A model generated the notes under the pieces. The model did no database searches, had not been told where the DNA came from, and was given only the letters and a program-made list of their open reading frames with translations. Below, one piece after another: positions 6,491 to 8,237 of a stretch of DNA of 8,237 bases. How positions within the stretch are numbered: the stretch's first letter is position 1; each line of letters opens with the position of its first letter. The position numbers and the translations under genes are program-made. This DNA is from Clostridia bacterium (GTDB taxonomy: Bacteria; Bacillota; Clostridia; Oscillospirales; Acutalibacteraceae). The stretch lies in contig JAFYQN010000018.1 of NCBI GenBank assembly GCA_017559885.1, positions 1-8,237 of the forward strand, written 5' to 3'.

Positions 6491-6509
6491 TTTTGTTTCA
6501 TTATATAAT
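6481..6509 (+). promoter_or_regulatory. Sigma-A-type promoter for the OppA-like lipoprotein gene
   Basis: TTGCAA (6481-6486), a 17-base spacer and a perfect TATAAT (6504-6509). Transcription would begin near 6516, only about 11 bases before ATG 6527, so the Shine-Dalgarno would lie at the very 5' end of the mRNA. Confidence 0.75.
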
Positions 6510-6526
6510 ATATATAGGTGATTTTA

Positions 6527-8008
6527 ATGTCGAAATTTATGAAAATATTATCCGTGATGCTTTGCGCGATACTTATATTAGGGTGCATATCGGGTTGCGG
6601 TGAAAAATACAAAGAAGCGTATATTTATTTTGAACTCTTGGAAAAACCCAAGACGCTTGACCCTCAACTTGCATCAAGCGATAGCGAGTTGCTTATTGCG
6701 CGCAACATATACGAGGGATTGCTTCGTCGAGATATTGACGGCAAAATAGTTAACGGCGCATGCGAAAGTTATACTTGTGAAAATCTTACCTATACCTTTA
6801 AATTAAAAGATGACCTTGTATGGAGTGATGGCACACCGCTTACCGCCTATGATTTTGAATTTGGATTCAGGCGCGCGGTAGACCCCAAAATCAAGTCGCC
6901 CAATGCATCGCGACTGTTTGCGGTTACCAATGCCGAGCAAATAGCGAACGGTGCCGCCGACCTATCAAGTTTGGGCGCAAAGGCGGTTGACGAGCATACC
7001 TTTACAATTACTTTATGCCGAGAAGACGTAAACTTTACCGACACACTTACCACGGCGGTTTGTATGCCTTGTAACCAAGAGTTTTTTGATGACAGTATTG
7101 GTAAATACGGTCTTGATTCTAAACACATTATTTCTAATGGCAGTTACCGACTTACCAAATGGAATAAAGAAGATTTTGGTATACGACTTTATAAAAACGA
7201 GGAATACATAGGCGATTTTGAAGCGCAAAATGCCGCAGTATTTATAAGTTGTATTGGTAATGAATTACAAAGCGTACGACTTAACGACGGCGATAGCGAT
7301 ATGGCGTTTATGCCGTGTGGAGAATTAGATAATGTTGATACGTCGTTGTTTACAACCCAAAGCGTTCAAAATATATGTTGGGTTATGACAATCGACCGTA
7401 ACTATTCGCCCGAGGTGCGTCGCGCATTTGCGCTTGGTTTTTCTAATAGTGTGTACACAGGCGCTTTACCAAGCGGATTTACGGCGGCAAAATCAATATA
7501 TCCTGAAATTTTAGGCATAAATGCCGATGGTGTAGGGCTTACCGAATATAATATAGATGAGGCAAAATCGGTTATGTCGGCGCAAATTGGCGCTATGGAG
7601 AATTCGAAATTTCCACAATCAACACTTTATTATTATGAAGGTGACGGCGTAAAAGCGCTTGCCACCGCAATAGTGGGCCACTGGCAACAAAATTTCAGTA
7701 CTTTTATAAATATTGAGTCGTCAACCAATCTTGCTGTAATGCAAAAAGAAATAAGCGAGAGTACTCTTCCGTTTGCGTTGTTCCCAATAACCGCAAAAAG
7801 CGATTTGTATAGCGAATACGCTAAAAACTTTGTCACTGTAAGCAATGCCGCCGACCCTGCAACGTTGCAACAAGAAGCGCTAAACGGAAATATAATAATA
7901 CCTGTGGCATACCAAAATACCAATATATCATATATATCAACACTTGAAAACGTTTTAATGGAAGAGGATAACGGGTATATAGATTTTTCACATATTATAA
8001 AAAGATAA
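6527..8008 (+). CDS. OppA-like solute-binding lipoprotein (SBP family 5)
   Basis: 493 residues. The N-terminus is a lipoprotein signal: basic start (SKFMK), hydrophobic core, then lipobox ISGC with Cys24 as the likely lipidated residue, anchoring it outside the cytoplasmic membrane. The N-lobe matches peptide/nickel-type binding proteins: PKTLDPQLAS, NIYEGLLRRD, YTFKLKDDLVWSDGTPLTAYDFEFGFRRAVDP, AVDEHTFTITL and SNGSYRLTKW. A later EVRRAFALGF resembles the usual VRKALSLAID segment, but the C-lobe is otherwise divergent and the protein is about 50 residues shorter than typical OppA. The start ATG 6527 has AGGTGAT 4 bases upstream; a GTG at 6518 is part of that site and is rejected. No permease or ATPase gene adjoins, so it is an orphan that may serve a transporter elsewhere or act as a sensor or receptor. 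The ligand, probably a peptide, cannot be read. The mature part holds eight further cysteines, many for this family. Confidence 0.92.
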   Translation: MSKFMKILSVMLCAILILGCISGCGEKYKEAYIYFELLEKPKTLDPQLASSDSELLIARNIYEGLLRRDIDGKIVNGACESYTCENLTYTFKLKDDLVWSDGTPLTAYDFEFGFRRAVDPKIKSPNASRLFAVTNAEQIANGAADLSSLGAKAVDEHTFTITLCREDVNFTDTLTTAVCMPCNQEFFDDSIGKYGLDSKHIISNGSYRLTKWNKEDFGIRLYKNEEYIGDFEAQNAAVFISCIGNELQSVRLNDGDSDMAFMPCGELDNVDTSLFTTQSVQNICWVMTIDRNYSPEVRRAFALGFSNSVYTGALPSGFTAAKSIYPEILGINADGVGLTEYNIDEAKSVMSAQIGAMENSKFPQSTLYYYEGDGVKALATAIVGHWQQNFSTFINIESSTNLAVMQKEISESTLPFALFPITAKSDLYSEYAKNFVTVSNAADPATLQQEALNGNIIIPVAYQNTNISYISTLENVLMEEDNGYIDFSHIIKR

Positions 8009-8017
8009 CTTTAAATA

Positions 8018-8056
8018 ACAAAACGATGAAAGCAAAATGCTTTCACCGTTTTGTTT
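8018..8056. terminator. Large hairpin terminator between convergent genes
   Basis: ACAAAACG-A-TGAAAGCA (8018-8034) pairs with TGCTTTCA-C-CGTTTTGT (8038-8054): 16 pairs, one A-C mismatch and a 3-base AAA loop, 9 bases after the lipoprotein stop codon. On the plus strand it ends in TTTATT; on the minus strand it is followed by TTATTT, so it may serve both converging transcripts. Confidence 0.8.
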
Positions 8057-8061
8057 ATTCA

Positions 8062-8083
8062 GGATGTTCTGATTAGAACATTC
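8062..8083. repeat. Short inverted repeat downstream of the right-edge gene
   Basis: ATGTTCT (8064-8070), loop GATT, AGAACAT (8075-8081), extendable by a G-T wobble and a G-C pair to 8062-8083. It has no T-tract on either side, so it is not a classic terminator. It may protect the 3' end of the minus-strand mRNA or help stop transcription together with the larger hairpin next to it. Confidence 0.5.
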
Positions 8084-8093
8084 AAGAGAGGGC

Positions 8094-8237
8094 TTATTCT
8101 TCGCCGTTTGCAATAGCAATTTCGGTTTCTGCTTGAATAGCAGGGTCGTAAGAAAGAATTGGTTTTACGTCTTTGTTTTTAACCTTACGGTCAACGTAGT
8201 TCTTTGTAATCTTAACTACGAGAGGTAGCATAAAGAG
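8094..8237 (-). CDS. C-terminal end of an unidentified protein, cut by the window edge
   Basis: An open frame enters from the right edge and ends at TAA (8096-8094), giving the last 47 residues of a protein. It starts with a short hydrophobic run (LFMLPLVV), continues with a basic stretch (KITKNYVDRKVKNKDVK) and ends in an acidic tail (QAETEIAIANGEE). A hydrophobic end followed by a charged cytoplasmic tail would fit an integral membrane protein such as a transporter, but the fragment is too short to name. An ATG at 8231 lacks a visible ribosome site, so the gene most likely begins outside the window. It converges on the lipoprotein gene across two hairpins. Confidence 0.7.
   Translation of the reverse strand, partial: LFMLPLVVKITKNYVDRKVKNKDVKPILSYDPAIQAETEIAIANGEE

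Noticed and set aside
6518..6526. GTG start for the lipoprotein gene
   Set aside because: The GTG is part of the AGGTGAT ribosome site serving ATG 6527.
1..8237. CRISPR array, toxin-antitoxin, phage, insertion sequence, tRNA or riboswitch
   Set aside because: No spaced direct repeats, transposase, terminal repeats, tRNA-like cloverleaf or long structured leader was found. The longest non-coding stretch is the 149-base divergent promoter region.

Overview
The window looks like an ordinary chromosomal stretch from an AT-rich, low-GC Gram-positive bacterium, most likely a clostridial Firmicute. The reasons are purine-rich Shine-Dalgarno sites (AAAGGAG or GGTGAT type) before nearly every gene, close matches to the sigma-A promoter consensus with 17-base spacers, compact rho-independent terminators, and families common in Clostridia: a PF06541-type small membrane protein, a Cro/C1-type regulator fused to membrane helices, and a lipoprotein-type solute-binding protein. 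The lineage is inferred from gene content and signals only. There is no rRNA, tRNA, CRISPR array, transposase or phage gene, and no stretch over 300 bases without a gene.

Layout. Bases 1-6377 are almost entirely minus-strand genes. Read in their own direction from about 6377 down to 33 they are: an XRE-family regulator with four membrane segments (own promoter and terminator); the translation-associated P-loop ATPase YchF (own promoter, followed by a hairpin); a small PF06541-type membrane protein; alanine racemase Alr, starting 5 bases after the membrane protein's stop; a strong terminator-like hairpin spanning the alr stop codon; glycerol kinase GlpK; a monoacylglycerol-lipase-like alpha/beta hydrolase starting 1 base after the glpK stop; and a 165-codon unknown gene broken by one frameshift. 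A plus-strand gene for an OppA-like lipoprotein (6527-8008) diverges from the regulator gene. It converges, across a large hairpin, on a minus-strand gene cut by the right edge.

How the genes may work together. The glpK/lipase pair makes biochemical sense: the hydrolase could release glycerol from monoacylglycerols or similar esters and GlpK would trap it as glycerol-3-phosphate. The terminator-like hairpin sits between alr and glpK with no room for a promoter after it, so glpK expression must pass through that hairpin, which suggests an attenuation or antitermination step. The divergent pair of membrane-attached regulator and orphan peptide-type binding protein shares an intergenic region with two good promoters and a perfect 14-base palindrome over one -35 box, the best candidate for a local regulatory circuit.

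I did not find a clear new defence, mobile or biosynthetic system. The items most worth checking are the frameshifted unknown gene, the hairpin before glpK, the missing HPr phosphorylation loop in GlpK, and the divergent regulator/lipoprotein pair. Several start codons were placed from Shine-Dalgarno and promoter positions rather than from the longest open frame (alr, the PF06541 protein, ychF, the lipoprotein).
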